From: Streptomyces phaeoluteigriseus | Lineage (GTDB): Bacteria > Actinomycetota > Actinomycetes > Streptomycetales > Streptomycetaceae | Assembly (NCBI RefSeq): GCF_001896135.2 | Contig: NZ_MPOH02000011.1 | Span: 427,860-491,859 of the forward strand | Direction: 5' to 3' | DNA: 64,000 nt | Shown: piece after piece, positions 63,352-64,000 of the stretch | How the letters are laid out: every line of letters begins with the position of its first letter | Position numbering within the stretch: position 1 is the first letter of the stretch | Notes under the pieces: model-generated | The model's database searches: none | Seen by the model: the letters and a program-made list of their open reading frames with translations, nothing else | What the model was told of the DNA's origin: nothing | Made by a program: the position numbers and the translations under genes

Positions 63352-63380
63352 TATATAGCTCGAAGGAGGAAACTTGACAA
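63352..63380 (-). promoter_or_regulatory. Promoter of hsp20 (sigma-70 type)
   Basis: On the minus strand, TTGTCA (63380-63375) and TATATA (63357-63352) are separated by exactly 17 bases. Transcription would start about 45 bases before the hsp20 start codon. This is unusually close to consensus for Streptomyces. Confidence 0.7.
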
Positions 63381-63393
63381 GCATCGACTCAGG
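63373..63393. promoter_or_regulatory. HAIR-like element (possible HspR site)
   Basis: CTTGACA-N7-ACTCAGG resembles the HspR box CTTGAGT-N7-ACTCAAG in 11 of 14 arm positions and has the correct spacing. It overlaps the -35 hexamer of the hsp20 promoter, where a repressor would be effective. Confidence 0.5.
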
Positions 63394-63449
63394 TACGCCG
63401 TCGCACCCGGCCCGGGAGTTAGCCTCGAAGCCACTTCGAGGAGGCAGGC

Positions 63450-63751
63450 ATGGCGAAGGTTCCCAGTTCGGTGATCGCCGCGGGCGGCCTCGTCGGCGGG
63501 TACGGCGTGGCCCGGTGGACGAAGAAGCGGCCGCTCGGCGGGGCCGTGCTCGCCGTGGCGGGGCCGCGGCCGCGCAGCAGTGGCGGGAGCGGGCGGGCGG
63601 GAAGGCCGCGGGCGCGCTGACGGTCGCGTACGTCGCCGCGTTCGCCGGGTCCCACCCGCTGGCCAAGAAGGTGGGCGCCTGGCCGTCGGTGCTTGGGGTG
63701 GCGGGCGCCGTCGCGCTGGCCTCCTGGGCCGTGGCGGACCGCCGGGCCTGA
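63450..63751 (+). CDS. Small membrane protein, frameshifted in this sequence
   Basis: ATG 63450 (GAGGAGG upstream) begins MAKVPSSVIAAGGLVGGYGV and continues KKRPLGGAVLAVAG, then the frame fails. The remainder, QQWRERAGGKAAGALTVAYV and SVLGVAGAVALASWAVADRR, is in the next frame and stops at 63751. One missing G in the run at about 63558 restores a protein of about 100 residues with three hydrophobic segments. I do not recognise the family. It is divergent from hsp20. Confidence 0.6.
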
Positions 63752-63837
63752 GCCGACGGCTGCCCGGGTCGAGGCCTCACGCCGGTCCGCGCGGAGGTCG
63801 GCCTCCTCGGCGTACGCGGCGGCCTCACCCGGGCCCC

Positions 63838-64000
63838 TCAGCCGGCACCCCCACCCAGGCAAACGACCCCCGCCAGCCCCGACACCCGCCCAGGCAAAAC
63901 CCCTGCAGCCCGGCACCGCTGCCCAGGTCAAGGCAGCCTCTTCAGCCGACCACCCGCCGAGGTCACGGTCCCTCAGCCCGACACCTCTGCCCAGGACAAG
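63838..64000. repeat. Degenerate tandem repeat, 32-38 bp unit, at window end
   Basis: About five imperfect units, each starting CAGCC(C/G)G followed by ACACC, then GCCCAGG and an A-rich bit (CAAA or CAAG), run from 63838 past the window end. No gene was seen in 63752-64000. Confidence 0.5.

Noticed and set aside
63374..63379. TTGACA on the plus strand as promoter for the gene at 63450
   Set aside because: No reasonable -10 hexamer lies 16-18 bases downstream. The same bases fit the minus-strand hsp20 promoter much better.

Overview
The window is high-GC actinobacterial DNA and reads as Streptomyces. The evidence is the codon use, GTG starts, long meaningless antisense frames, twin-arginine and LAxTG proteins, class E and F sortases, XRE/TPR regulators, and operators matching known Streptomyces regulators (CebR, DasR, BldD-like). 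The order cebR-cebEFG-bglC through cdgA is, from memory, that of the S. coelicolor core chromosome around SCO2794-SCO2817. No rRNA, CRISPR, prophage or full-size insertion sequence was seen.

Layout. 0.1-7 kb: cello-oligosaccharide uptake and hydrolysis (cebR, cebEFG, bglC) with two CebR boxes. 7-11.5 kb: a secreted GH18 protein, an OmpR-type two-component pair and a small membrane-anchored protein. The block 0.1-11.5 kb is flanked by two inverted copies of a MITE-like element. 11.6-16.6 kb: spermidine-synthase-like protein, XRE/TPR regulator, histidine phosphatase, PAP2 enzyme. 16.5-20.7 kb: three overlapping genes (Fe-S PD-(D/E)XK nuclease, large unknown protein, SF1 helicase) that together resemble a Dna2 split over several polypeptides. 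21-28.4 kb: first tRNA-Lys, M6 protease, the c-di-GMP enzyme gene cdgA, a flavin oxidoreductase, and an Asp/Glu-racemase-family gene next to a decayed paralogue. 28.5-35.2 kb: dehydrogenase, amidase, ectoine-type ABC transporter ehuBCDA and an IclR regulator. 35.2-48.8 kb: two more identical tRNA-Lys genes, AA10 LPMO with a DasR site, SPFH protein, NlpC/P60 protein, sortases and a sortase substrate, ROK regulator with a palindromic operator, FAH enzyme, YidC. 49-51.8 kb: GH30-like galactanase and a SEC-C protein.

51.9-61.4 kb is an accessory stretch of visibly lower GC. It starts with a divergent SRA-HNH endonuclease and a PLD-helicase-DUF3427 protein, a likely modification-dependent restriction or anti-phage module. 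DUF397, HAD, XRE/TPR, pseudokinase-like and DUF5753 genes follow. 61.4-64 kb carries a DUF2267 protein, an Hsp20 with a well-formed promoter, and a small membrane protein.

At least nine genes are broken by short frameshifts, mostly explicable as one missing base in a G/C-rich stretch. Sequencing or assembly indels are therefore a serious possibility and should be excluded before calling these genes dead. Coordinates for those genes span the repaired gene. All functions are by motif and family recognition from the sequence; no database search was run.
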